The notes under the pieces were generated by a model that was not told where the DNA came from, made no database searches, and saw only the letters and a program-made list of their open reading frames with translations. Positions 23,801 to 30,864 of a DNA stretch of 36,578 nt are shown here, in pieces. The stretch is from positions 1-36,578 of the forward strand of contig CALGMT010000002.1 of NCBI GenBank assembly GCA_937958885.1. The letters are read 5' to 3'. The stretch is from an uncultured bacterium. Lineage in GTDB: Bacteria > Verrucomicrobiota > Kiritimatiellia > CAIVKH01. Each line of letters begins with the position of its first letter. Position 1 is the stretch's first letter. A program made the translations under genes and the position numbers.

Positions 23801-25332
23801 TCCTGCCCATCGCGATCGGTTGGGGCGCGGGCGGCGAGAGCCGCCGGCCGATGGGTGTAGTTGCGCTCGGGGGCCTCTTGACCAGCACCTTCCTGACGTT
23901 GCTCATTATCCCGGTTTTCTACACGCTCTTCGCCGAATGGGGCGAACGCTTGCACGGCCGCCGCCCTGCCCGCGCAGGTGTCGCGAAGACGGTCGTCACG
24001 GGTCTTCTAATCCTGATCGGGCTATCCCTCCCGACCTTTGCGCAGTCTGAATCGACGCAAATTTCTCCCCGCGGAAGTTTCGATCTCGCCCGATGCCTCG
24101 ACACCGCGGTGCTGCAGAATTACGACATTCTTCAAGCGCGCGAGCGTGTCCGCCAGCAGTACGGCGCCCTTGTCGAGGTCCGCGGACGTGTAATCCCCCA
24201 GCTCCGCGTAACCGGCGTCTATCGGGAACAGGAAACCGAGCTGAACATGCCCGGCGCGAAAAGCGATGCCTCGTGGAACATCGGCGTCGAGGTGATCCAA
24301 TCGCTGTATGCGGGCGGACGGAACGCCGCGAGCATCTCCGGCCGTCGTTTTCAAGAGGACGCCGCTCGTTTCGAGCTTCAATCCGTCATCAATCGCGTGC
24401 TGCTGGAGGTGCGCGAGCGCTATTTCGCGGTTCTCCTCGCGCGGTCGCAAATACGCGTGCAAGAGCAGAACATCGAGCTCTTGCAGGAAGAGCTGCAATC
24501 GGCGCGGAACAAGCTCGACGCCGGCGCGGTCTCGCCCTTCAATGTGCTGCGCGCGGAGGTTGCGCTGGCCAATGGCCGTACCCCGTTGATTCGCGCGCGC
24601 AACAATTATCGCATCGCAATGGAAGAATTGGCGCGCGTTCTGGGATTCCCACCGCCCGCCGCCGGACAGGAAAGCGTCCTGGACGTCGTCGGCGAGCTCG
24701 AATTCGAAGATTACGTCTCGGTGCTCGCCCAGGAGCGCTCAACGGCCTTCGGAAATCGGTCAGAGCTCAAGAGCCTCGAGTTGACTCGGCAGGCGCGCGA
24801 ACAAGACCTGCGCGCGGCCCGCGGCGGCGCCCGTCCTTCGCTGGACGCCTTCGCGGGATACCAATTCCAAAACGACCCGCTTTCCGACAGCACGTGGGAC
24901 GAGGTTCACGGCTGGCGCGCAGGCCTTGCCTTAAATTGGAATGTATTCGACGGCATGCAAACGCGAGGACGCGCACTGCAGGCCGCATCCGCGTTGGAGC
25001 AAACCCGCCTCGCCGAAGAACAGGCGCGGTTGGAAATCGATGTCGAGGTGCGTCGCGCGCATTCCAAATTCCTCGAAGCTCAGGAACTTGTTCAAGCCAC
25101 GCGCAAGGTGGTGGAGCAAGCGGAAGAGAGCGTGCGTCTCGCCCGTTCCCGCTTTGACGTGGGCGCGGCGACTCAGCTTGATGTGCTGCAAACCCAAACC
25201 GCCCTCACCGAGGCGCGCGATAATGAGGTGCAGGCCCTATACGACTACAATATTGCCCTCGCCCGCCTGCGGAAAGCGACCGGCATCCTCGATCGGTTCG
25301 GCGGATTGGCGCCGAACAGCGATGTGCCCTAG
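20803..25332 (+). CDS. RND efflux permease fused to a TolC-like outer-membrane factor
   Basis: One uninterrupted frame of 1509 residues. Residues 1 to about 1050 are an AcrB-like permease: IRRPIFAAMISLAILLFGLVAI as TM1, FLGRDIDLAAQDVRDRV porter segment, the proton-relay pair D400-D401 (LAIGIVVDDSIIVLENIYRH), K955 in ATKTSILLVEFANQ, and twelve TM helices in two sets. Residues about 901-937 are an extra loop (GNSFYGWANYAPDPP...) before TM10. Residues 1053-1080 look like a signal peptide (RRPARAGVAKT, hydrophobic LLILIGLSL, then PTFA|QS). Residues 1085-1509 are a TolC/OEP factor: two similar halves (SFDLARCLDTAVLQNYDILQA; RARNNYRIAMEELARVLGF; VRLARSRFDVGAATQLDVLQTQTAL). Normally these are separate genes. 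No ATG lies at the junction; a TTG at 23950 is the only nearby candidate restart. Confidence 0.9.
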   Translation: MVISEISIRRPIFAAMISLAILLFGLVAIQRLSVRELPDIDPPVVNVLTVYPGANAQVVETEVTEKLEESLNSIEGIKTLTSESREQVSSITVEFFLGRDIDLAAQDVRDRVSRVRGDLPDDIQEPVVAKQDADAFPVMWVALFSDQYSTLELTQIAENQIKDRLQTIPGVSSVLLGGRKKLAMRLRLDPDRMAAHRVTIADVERRLRADNIELPSGRIEDREREMSIIARGDLKTPEEFDDLVLRTEGGAQVRLRDIGYAERAAEDERSIARFTGEPAVGLGIVRQSKANVIDVVKRVKAEIERVRPTLPEGVRLEFPYDEAIFVERAISEVWTTLYIAFGLVLVTIFVFLRNLRSTLIPAITIPVSIVGTFLFMYVMGFSINILTMLALVLAIGIVVDDSIIVLENIYRHIEEGMTPLEAAFRGMREIGMAVIATTLSLIAVFIPLAFQTTFTGRLFIEFALAVCGAVAISSFVALTLTAAITPRILKNVSHKRHGRLYMAFERMFEHFQQHYERMLDRALRHRKTAVALSLVILAATAWLYTRLDSEFLPPEDKGRLLAIGITPEGSTVEYTDRMLRQLEHIAKETPEVEMFFAAVALGRAGPGRPNETFMFLRLTEGERKNIRDMINGPRGLMSRMIGDVRGALAFPIIPKAVTRGFGQPFQLVLKDTDLNRLDARTQALIEDLRQAGFLFNLRSAFEFNKPELRLDIDRDRAAEQGISVADISRALQILLGGLDLSTFKEGGKEYKVVAQLRREDRLTPDSLQRVYLRNARGEMVQLANLVSWEEGGGPNAIYHFNRFRSATIEGTPAGVTLGEAMARAEAMIKEKEPGAIYDWAGESSDLRESGKGFYFIAALALIVVFMALASQFESLLHPFTIMLTIPLAAFGAFGLLWVLDGLSVMGNSFYGWANYAPDPPKIAHILAKIFPRISGMNMNLISQIGLVLLIGLATKTSILLVEFANQRVAQGLSPMDAMREAGRLRFRPILMTSLSTILGILPIAIGWGAGGESRRPMGVVALGGLLTSTFLTLLIIPVFYTLFAEWGERLHGRRPARAGVAKTVVTGLLILIGLSLPTFAQSESTQISPRGSFDLARCLDTAVLQNYDILQARERVRQQYGALVEVRGRVIPQLRVTGVYREQETELNMPGAKSDASWNIGVEVIQSLYAGGRNAASISGRRFQEDAARFELQSVINRVLLEVRERYFAVLLARSQIRVQEQNIELLQEELQSARNKLDAGAVSPFNVLRAEVALANGRTPLIRARNNYRIAMEELARVLGFPPPAAGQESVLDVVGELEFEDYVSVLAQERSTAFGNRSELKSLELTRQAREQDLRAARGGARPSLDAFAGYQFQNDPLSDSTWDEVHGWRAGLALNWNVFDGMQTRGRALQAASALEQTRLAEEQARLEIDVEVRRAHSKFLEAQELVQATRKVVEQAEESVRLARSRFDVGAATQLDVLQTQTALTEARDNEVQALYDYNIALARLRKATGILDRFGGLAPNSDVP
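23959..24045 (+). other. Signal-peptide-like junction between permease and outer-membrane factor
   Basis: Codons 1053-1081 of the fusion encode an Arg/Lys-rich stretch, a 12-14 residue hydrophobic core and PTFAQS, the classic layout of a Sec signal with a signal-peptidase I site after A1080. Since both ends of an RND permease face the cytoplasm, this segment would act as a thirteenth membrane crossing and place the TolC part in the periplasm, where it could be cut free. Confidence 0.6.
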
Positions 25333-25445
25333 TGCGCCGCGCGGAGCCCGTACCTGCAGCCGCGACACGGAGATCGTCGCCGCAGCCGAGCGAAATAAAC
25401 GCAGATGTGCACCGGTGATCGCGGCGGGCAGTTTTAGATGAACGA

Positions 25446-25799
25446 TCAGGATTTGCGGCGCGTGAACTCGACAGCGACGCTGCGCGCGAAACGCAATGCG
25501 CCGGGTTTATCTACGGTGACGGTCGCCTCGATCACTTTCGGATGCCGCAAACAGATGTCAACCAACCGCTCGGCAAGCGTTTCAATCAGATTGAACGAAC
25601 TGGATTCAACCAGGCGGACCATCTCCTGTTTGATCTCCTTGTAGTTCACCGAATCGGCGATATCGTCGCTCCGCGCTGCTGCAGAAAAATCGCCCGCCAG
25701 CGCGGCGTTTATAATGACGTCCTGTTTGCTTTTCCGCTCGTCGGGATAAATGCCGATGATGCAGCGCAGCGCCAGATCCCGGATGTAGATGCGATCCAT
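25446..25799 (-). CDS. folB: Dihydroneopterin aldolase FolB
   Basis: The 117-residue protein is full length for FolB: IYIRDLALRCIIGIYPDERKSKQ at the N-terminus, SVNYKEIKQEMVRLVESSSFNLIETLAERLVDIC in the middle (containing the Glu that recognises the pterin), and VIEATVTVDKPGALRFARSVAVEF at the end. It converts 7,8-dihydroneopterin to 6-hydroxymethyl-dihydropterin and glycolaldehyde in folate synthesis; some relatives epimerise the side chain. Its ATG is two bases after the stop of the upstream pteridine-reductase-like gene, so the pair is one transcript. The gene is convergent with the efflux operon, with 113 bp between. Confidence 0.9.
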   Translation of the reverse strand: MDRIYIRDLALRCIIGIYPDERKSKQDVIINAALAGDFSAAARSDDIADSVNYKEIKQEMVRLVESSSFNLIETLAERLVDICLRHPKVIEATVTVDKPGALRFARSVAVEFTRRKS

Positions 25800-25801
25800 C
25801 G

Positions 25802-26545
25802 TCAGACCCCCTCGCCCAGCAGATGTTGCCCGCCGTCCACAAAGACGATCTGTCCGGTGATCGAAGGGCTCGAGGCCAAATAAACAACCGCGCGCGCGAC
25901 TTCATCCACCGCAACCGGGGATCCCAGCGGAATGGTTCCGGCCCGCGTCTTCAAATAGGAGCGCGATTTGCCCGGCGGCGGCAACACAGGGCCGGGCGCA
26001 ACTCCGTTGACCGTGAACCGCGGCGCGAGCGCGAGGGCCGCCGATCGGGTGAACTCCGCCAGCGCTTTTTTTGTCAAGACGTACGGGATGCGCATCGTGT
26101 CGTGCGCCGCGATTCGGCGATCCAACAGGTTCACGATGCGCCCTGTTTTCGCGATCCCAGCAAAATGGCGGGTCAACAGGATCGGCGCAAACAGATTAAT
26201 CCGAAACTCCTCCTCCAATGCGCCGGAAGAGATATCGCCCATCGGGCAGGCGTTGAACACCGCGGCATTGTTGATGAGCACATCAAGCCTCCCGGCCTTC
26301 TCCCCGGCTTCTTGAATAAGCCGCTCGCAGTCGGACGCACGCGCGAGATTTCCACGCACCCGCCATGCCTCAACGCCCTTGGCGTGCAATGCCCTGCACA
26401 GCGCCTCGGCCTCTTTAGCGGAATTTCGGTAATGCACTACGACGCCACACCCTTCATCGGCCAGCGCATGTGCGATGGCATTGCCAATCCGAACCGCGCC
26501 GCCGGTTACGAGCGCGACGCACCCATCGAGCTGTTGTCTTTGCAT
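25802..26545 (-). CDS. PTR1/FolM-like short-chain pteridine reductase
   Basis: The 247-residue SDR has the Rossmann motif TGGAVRIGNAIA (of the TG-x3-RIG type seen in pteridine reductases), INNAA, and the catalytic segment IVNLLDRRIAAHDTMRIPYVLTKKAL. Here an Asp takes the place of the usual SDR serine, 13 residues before Tyr, with Lys four residues after it. That D-Y-K pattern and spacing match trypanosomatid PTR1 and bacterial FolM-like proteins. These reduce dihydropterins or dihydrofolate with NADPH. Adjacency to folB supports a pterin substrate. The C-terminal end is standard for SDRs (ITGQIVFVDGGQ). A fatty-acid or sugar SDR role is less likely because of the Asp. Confidence 0.8.
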   Translation of the reverse strand: MQRQQLDGCVALVTGGAVRIGNAIAHALADEGCGVVVHYRNSAKEAEALCRALHAKGVEAWRVRGNLARASDCERLIQEAGEKAGRLDVLINNAAVFNACPMGDISSGALEEEFRINLFAPILLTRHFAGIAKTGRIVNLLDRRIAAHDTMRIPYVLTKKALAEFTRSAALALAPRFTVNGVAPGPVLPPPGKSRSYLKTRAGTIPLGSPVAVDEVARAVVYLASSPSITGQIVFVDGGQHLLGEGV

Positions 26546-26615
26546 GTGACTTATTCGCCGATTCCGCGCAAGGATTACCGGGAATCAGCGAAGTAGTATT
26601 TGAAACTCAATCGGT

Positions 26616-26621
26616 TATACT
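26616..26621 (+). promoter_or_regulatory. -10-like hexamer directly before the nfeD start
   Basis: TATACT (five of six matches to TATAAT) ends 7 bases before the ATG at 26629, and there is no Shine-Dalgarno in between. If used, the transcript would begin at or next to the start codon. No well-placed -35 hexamer was found. Confidence 0.35.
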
Positions 26622-26628
26622 GTCCACT

Positions 26629-28068
26629 ATGAATGTACGCGCCAATTTGATACGGATATTTTTGCTCGCCGCGATTTCCGCATGGGTACCGGTCCGCGCG
26701 GAAGATGCCCCCTCGCCCGCTCCGAAGGGGCCCGTGTATGTCATCCCGGTCAAGGGCATGATCGAGCCGGCGCTGCTCTACGTGATGCGGCGCGGCGTTC
26801 TCGAAGCCGAGCGCAACGATGCGGCGGCGATTATCCTGCTGATGGACACGCCCGGGGGCCGGCTCGATGCCGCCACCGACATCGTGCGCCTGATGCAGCG
26901 CGCGCGTGTGCCGACATACACCTTTGTTGAAAAAAACGCGATCTCCGCCGGCGCGATCATTGCACTCTCCACCAGGAAAATCTACATGGCGCCGGGCAGT
27001 GTGATCGGGGACGCCATGCCCATTATGATGTCCCCCACGGGCGGCGCGCAGGAAATGCCCGAGGCGATCGAGGAAAAAACCGTCTCCGCCGTCGCCGCGC
27101 TGATCCGCGCCGCCGCGCAAGAGAGCGGCCATGATCCCCAGCTTGCCGAAGCCATGGTTCGGCGAGAAATCGAATACAAAATCGGAGACGAGGTAATTAG
27201 CGCTAAAGGACAACTGCTCACTTTAACGAATATCGAGGCTGAGCGCATGGTCGGACCTGAAGGCGAGCAGCGCAGGCTGCTTTCGCAGGGAACCGTGGCC
27301 GATATTCCCGCCTTGCTTGCAACAGTCGGTTTATCGGGCAGCAACGTTGTGGAATTGGAGGTCACTTCCGCCGAGCGCCTCGCGCGCGTTATTGCGGCTG
27401 CCGCGCCGCTTCTGCTGATGGCGGGTCTCCTCGGACTCTACATCGAATTCAAGACACCCGGCTTTGGCTTGCCCGGTCTGCTCGGGCTTGCGTCCCTCGC
27501 GCTGTTCTTTTACGGCCATCACATTGCCGGTCTCGCCGGGATGGAAGACATCGCCATTTTTCTCATCGGCGTATTTCTCATCGCCTTGGAGGTATTCATT
27601 CTTCCGGGATTCGGCCTGCCGGGCATTATCGGCATCACCCTTGTGCTGTATTCGCTCTTGAGCGCAATGGCGGAGCGGTTGCCGGGCGGCTCGTGGATGC
27701 CCAGCTTGCCGGATCTGCAGCTGCCGCTGATCAAACTTTCATCGGGGATCCTGCTCGCCGCGCTGGGGGCGGTCGTCGTCGGGCGCTGGCTGCCGCGCTC
27801 GCGCGCGGGGCATTGGTTGATTCTCGACAAGGCGACCACCGCGCAGAGCGGCTACACCGGCGCGACGGTGGACGACTCGCTCATCGGCGCGGAGGGAATC
27901 GCGGTCACCCCGCTGCGGCCGGCCGGGGCGGTGCTGTTTGGAGAACGGCGCATCGACGTGGTCACCCGCGGCGAGTTTGAGGACGAAGGCACGCGCGTTC
28001 GCGTGGTGGAAGCGAAAGGCAACCGGATTGTGGTCGAAGCCATTGCCCCGCAGAAGGAGATCGCATGA
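26629..28068 (+). CDS. NfeD membrane-bound serine protease (ClpP-class, long form)
   Basis: From the ATG at 26629 the protein has 479 residues, with a signal peptide (IRIFLLAAISAWVPVRAE). A ClpP/crotonase-type protease domain follows: LLMDTPGGRLDAATDIV, NAISAGAIIALSTRKIYMAPGSVIG, with S106 as nucleophile and K150 (EEKTVSAVAAL) as candidate base, as in the Pyrococcus 1510-N Ser-Lys protease. Residues about 250-400 hold several membrane helices with LGLYIEFKTPGFGLPGLLG and FILPGFGLPGIIGI. The C-terminus is an OB-fold NfeD domain (LIGAEGIAVTPLRPAGAVLFGERRIDVVTRGEFEDEGTRV, cited in pieces). The family works with flotillin-like proteins in membrane quality control. Its stop overlaps the next gene by four bases. 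Confidence 0.88.
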   Translation: MNVRANLIRIFLLAAISAWVPVRAEDAPSPAPKGPVYVIPVKGMIEPALLYVMRRGVLEAERNDAAAIILLMDTPGGRLDAATDIVRLMQRARVPTYTFVEKNAISAGAIIALSTRKIYMAPGSVIGDAMPIMMSPTGGAQEMPEAIEEKTVSAVAALIRAAAQESGHDPQLAEAMVRREIEYKIGDEVISAKGQLLTLTNIEAERMVGPEGEQRRLLSQGTVADIPALLATVGLSGSNVVELEVTSAERLARVIAAAAPLLLMAGLLGLYIEFKTPGFGLPGLLGLASLALFFYGHHIAGLAGMEDIAIFLIGVFLIALEVFILPGFGLPGIIGITLVLYSLLSAMAERLPGGSWMPSLPDLQLPLIKLSSGILLAALGAVVVGRWLPRSRAGHWLILDKATTAQSGYTGATVDDSLIGAEGIAVTPLRPAGAVLFGERRIDVVTRGEFEDEGTRVRVVEAKGNRIVVEAIAPQKEIA

Positions 28069-28589
28069 GTTCGGCAACCCAGTTGTTCGCGGCCTTCATT
28101 GCGATGGGCCTCATTCTGATTGCCCTCGAAATTATCGTGCCCGGCGGCATCCTGGGGGCATTCGGCGTAATTGCGCTGCTCGGCGCCATCGCGATCGGCT
28201 TTGTCGCCTTCGGGCCCCAGGGCGGAATTCTCGCCGCCGTCGCCGTTTTGATTTTCAGCGCGGTGATTCTCGCCGTCTGGCTGAAGCTCTTCCCGCGCAC
28301 GCGCATGGGCAAGGCGCTCACGCTGCAAAAGGACGGACGTTCATTCAAAACCGATCCCACCACCCCATCCCCGCTGCTCGGCAAGGAGGGCGTCGCCGCA
28401 TCGAATCTCCAACTTTCCGGCATTGCCACCATTGACGGACGCCGAACCGATGTCGTGGCGGAGTCCGCATTCATCCCGGCGGGCGCCCGCGTGAAGGTGG
28501 TCAAAGTCGAAGGCCACCGCGTGGTCGTCCGCGAAATCCACGCCGCTTCCGCCGAATCCGTTGGCACAACGCCCTCTGTCGCAGTATAG
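28065..28589 (+). CDS. Short NfeD-like membrane protein
   Basis: The ATG lies in an ATGA overlap with the NfeD protease stop. The 174 residues contain two to three membrane helices (FAAFIAMGLILIALEIIVPG, GVIALLGAIAIGFVAF, ILAAVAVLIFSAVILAVWL) and a C-terminal OB-fold (LSGIATIDGRRTDVVAES, PAGARVKVVKVEGHRVVV). It lacks the ClpP-like protease domain, so it is the truncated NfeD form that usually accompanies flotillin-like genes. A scaffolding role for FloA is the family expectation. The Ala/Ser/Thr-rich last 20 residues look like a disordered tail. Confidence 0.82.
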   Translation: MSSATQLFAAFIAMGLILIALEIIVPGGILGAFGVIALLGAIAIGFVAFGPQGGILAAVAVLIFSAVILAVWLKLFPRTRMGKALTLQKDGRSFKTDPTTPSPLLGKEGVAASNLQLSGIATIDGRRTDVVAESAFIPAGARVKVVKVEGHRVVVREIHAASAESVGTTPSVAV

Positions 28590-28637
28590 TCGTTTTTCAA
28601 GAGTCGATTTCGTCAACCCTACTGAAAGGAAATAACC

Positions 28638-29675
28638 ATGCCCGGATTCCTGACTATTCTGATGGTGATCGCCGCGCTCACCGTCCTCGTCTTTGTCGGC
28701 CTGTTCTTCTCGTTCTTGAGCACCTGGATACGCGCCCTCACCTCCGGCGCGCCGACGAGCTTTTTCACGCTGCTGGCGATGACGCTCCGCCGCGTGCCGC
28801 CGAAGGTCATCGTCGATGCGCGCATTCAGCTCGTGAAGGCGGGGCTCTCCCTCGACTCCGACTCGCTCGAAGCGCACTACCTCGCGGGCGGCCACGTGAA
28901 GCAGGTCGTCAACGCGCTGATTGCCGCCGACAAGGCGAACATCGATCTCTCCTTCCAGCGCGCCGCCGCGATCGATCTCGCAGGCCGCGATGTGTATGAG
29001 GCGGTCCGCACCAGCGTCAATCCGAAGGTGATCGATTGCCCGGACCCGAGCAAGGGCACCGCCATGCTCGACGCCGTCGCTCGCGACGGGATTCGACTGC
29101 TCGTCAAGGCGCGCGTCACCGTGCGCGCGAACCTCGATCGGCTTGTCGGCGGCGCGACCGAGGACACCATCATCGCGCGCGTCGGCCAGGGTATCGTCAG
29201 CGCCATCGGCTCGTCCGACACCTACAAGCATGTGCTCGAAAACCCCGACCACATTTCGCGCAAGGTGCTCAACAGCGGACTCGACGCTCAGACAGCATTT
29301 GAAATTGTCTCCATCGATATCGCGGACGTCAGCGTCGCCGGCGTCAGCGGCGCGCGCGAGGTGGCCAACGTGGGTGCGCTGCTCGAAACCGAACGCGCCG
29401 AAGCCGACAAGAAACTGCGCCAGGCGGAAGCCGAAGGCCGCCGTGCGATGGCCATCGCCTTCGAGCAGGAAATGCGCGCGCGCGTGCAGGAAATGCAGGC
29501 CAAGGTCATCGAGGCTCAGGCCCAGGTGCCACTTGCCATTGCCGAAGCCTTTCGCAAGGGCAACCTCGGCGTGATGGATTTCTATCGCATGCAAAACATC
29601 ATGGCCGACACCAGCATGCGCGAATCGCTCGCCGACGGCGACGACAAGAGCCGCAAGCAGGATAAGTCGCAATAA
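28638..29675 (+). CDS. floA: Flotillin-like protein FloA
   Basis: The 345-residue protein starts with a single membrane hairpin ([24 protein letters not shown]), continues with the SPFH domain typical of FloA/YqfA ([83 protein letters not shown]), and ends in a coiled-coil rich in Glu-Ala ([21 protein letters not shown]) and a Lys/Asp-rich tail. FloA assembles membrane microdomains and interacts with NfeD-type partners, both encoded just upstream. A clear ribosome-binding site (GAAAGGAAA) precedes the ATG, separated from the NfeD gene by 48 bp. Confidence 0.93.
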   Translation: MPGFLTILMVIAALTVLVFVGLFFSFLSTWIRALTSGAPTSFFTLLAMTLRRVPPKVIVDARIQLVKAGLSLDSDSLEAHYLAGGHVKQVVNALIAADKANIDLSFQRAAAIDLAGRDVYEAVRTSVNPKVIDCPDPSKGTAMLDAVARDGIRLLVKARVTVRANLDRLVGGATEDTIIARVGQGIVSAIGSSDTYKHVLENPDHISRKVLNSGLDAQTAFEIVSIDIADVSVAGVSGAREVANVGALLETERAEADKKLRQAEAEGRRAMAIAFEQEMRARVQEMQAKVIEAQAQVPLAIAEAFRKGNLGVMDFYRMQNIMADTSMRESLADGDDKSRKQDKSQ

Positions 29676-29766
29676 GTTGCGGCAGGGCGCTGCCTCCGGG
29701 CGCGCCGGGATCAGCCCGCATCTGATCCCGGCGTCCTGCATGGAGGTCGAGCCCGCCGATTATGGA

Positions 29767-30498
29767 ATGAACATCCACCTGCCCATAGCCGCAGGAATCG
29801 GGATCGAGGGGATCATTTGGTTGATCATCCTGATCTTCTGGGGCATTGCGCAAGCTGTGCAGAAATCACGAAACAGCCGGCGTCCGGGGTCGCCACCAGC
29901 GCCCTCCTCAACACGCCGCACGGCGAGTCCGTTTGATGACGAACTGCGCGAGATGCTGGAGCAGCTAGCCGGGCGAACATCGACGCCAACTCGCGCAGAA
30001 GCCGTCGAGGACATGGAGGACGAGGAGGAATTTACGCCCGCGCCGCCTCCGCCGCCCCGTCCACAGCGACCGCCGCCTGTTCAGAGACCCGCGCATCAAC
30101 CTCCTCCCCGCCCGTCCGTACAAGCGCAGCGCGCCCACGCTCGACAGTTTTCACCTCCCCATCCACCGCCCTCTCGCCTTCAATATCCAACCACCCCCTT
30201 GCCGCCGCCCGAAGCGATACCTGAAATGGCCGCGATGATATCGGCGGAGGATTTCGCCGCCAGCATGTCGATCCGCTCCGGACTCAATTCGCCCGGGATT
30301 TCGATGCGGATGAAGGGTATGAGCTTGCAGGGGATGGCGACCATGCCTTCCGGCAATCCCGCTGGCCGCCACGGCGCGCCGATATTGAGTCTGAACGATC
30401 TGCGCGATCCACGACAGTTGCGCAAGGCGATACTGGCTAAAGCCGTTCTGGATCCGCCGCGCGGATTGGTGCCATATGGAGCCTCAAATCAATTCTGA
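29767..30498 (+). CDS. Membrane-anchored proline-rich protein of the floA operon, function unknown
   Basis: From the ATG at 29767 the protein has 243 residues; ATG at 29740 and TTG at 29677 are in-frame alternatives, and none has a convincing ribosome-binding site. A single N-terminal helix (IAAGIGIEGIIWLIILIFWGIAQAVQ) is followed by a short acidic region (about residues 57-85), a proline-rich linker (about residues 85-155, with PPPPPRPQRPPP) and a small C-terminal segment ending LRDPRQLRKAILAKAVLDPPRGLVPY. That last segment resembles a short conserved motif (LRKAI..xxxLGPPxGL) that I recall in proteins next to floA in Planctomycetes/Verrucomicrobia, where it has no assigned function. It begins 91 bp after floA and is probably the last gene of that operon. 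Confidence 0.7.
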   Translation: MNIHLPIAAGIGIEGIIWLIILIFWGIAQAVQKSRNSRRPGSPPAPSSTRRTASPFDDELREMLEQLAGRTSTPTRAEAVEDMEDEEEFTPAPPPPPRPQRPPPVQRPAHQPPPRPSVQAQRAHARQFSPPHPPPSRLQYPTTPLPPPEAIPEMAAMISAEDFAASMSIRSGLNSPGISMRMKGMSLQGMATMPSGNPAGRHGAPILSLNDLRDPRQLRKAILAKAVLDPPRGLVPYGASNQF

Positions 30499-30552
30499 TT
30501 GATATCGAGGCCGGAACGGCGGGTGGGCAGGTGAATTCGGGAATAGGTTTAT

Positions 30553-30790
30553 TTAGCTGACGAACTTTCGCTCCGTCCGGACAAGCCGGACGGGGGCGAC
30601 GTCAAAACTCCTACGCTCGTCCCGCCGGTTAGCTGATGAACTTTCGCTCCGTCCGGTCAAGCCGGACGGGGGCGACGTCAAACTCCTACGCTCGTCCCGC
30701 CGGTTAGCTGGTGAACTTTCGCTCCGTCCGGACAAGCCGGACGGGGGCGACGTCAAAACTCCTTTCGCTCCGTCCGGTCAAGCCGGACGA
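30553..30790. repeat. Intergenic tandem repeat, about 76-bp units with internal hairpins
   Basis: Full copies begin at 30553 (76 bp) and 30629 (75 bp), a third truncated copy at 30704 and a fourth fragment at 30763. Each carries an inverted repeat, CGTCCGG then ACAAG or TCAAG then CCGGACG, capable of a 6-7 bp stem. The DNA lies between two convergent genes and holds no plausible protein. The copies differ by single bases, including compensatory-neutral loop changes (ACAAG/TCAAG). Confidence 0.9.
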
Positions 30791-30806
30791 TGGTGTGATT
30801 AAGACC

Positions 30807-30827
30807 CCGGCGGGCTTGGCCCGCCGG
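30807..30827. terminator. Strong G+C hairpin between convergent genes
   Basis: CCGGCGGG (30807-30814) pairs with CCCGCCGG (30820-30827) around a five-base loop, and the C-G pair at 815/819 can extend the stem to nine. There is no T-run on either side, so rho-independent termination is not certain. Its position between the floA operon and the converging aldo/keto reductase gene fits a bidirectional transcription end or a decorating repeat. Confidence 0.45.
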
Positions 30828-30864
30828 TGAATGAGTTCGGCGACTAGGATGTCGCAGTCGGCGA

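Noticed and set aside
24093-25157. 354-codon plus frame inside the RND-TolC gene
   Set aside because: An alternative frame of the TolC region, Arg/Pro-rich with no domain; the main frame has clear TolC repeats.
25333-25445. Terminator between the efflux operon and folB
   Set aside because: Only a short CACCGGTG palindrome and no stable stem with a T-run were found in the 113 bp.
30553-30756. CRISPR array, or small minus-strand protein, in the repeat region
   Set aside because: The whole 76-bp unit is repeated, so there are no unique spacers and no cas genes. The 67-codon minus frame is simply a translation of the repeat.
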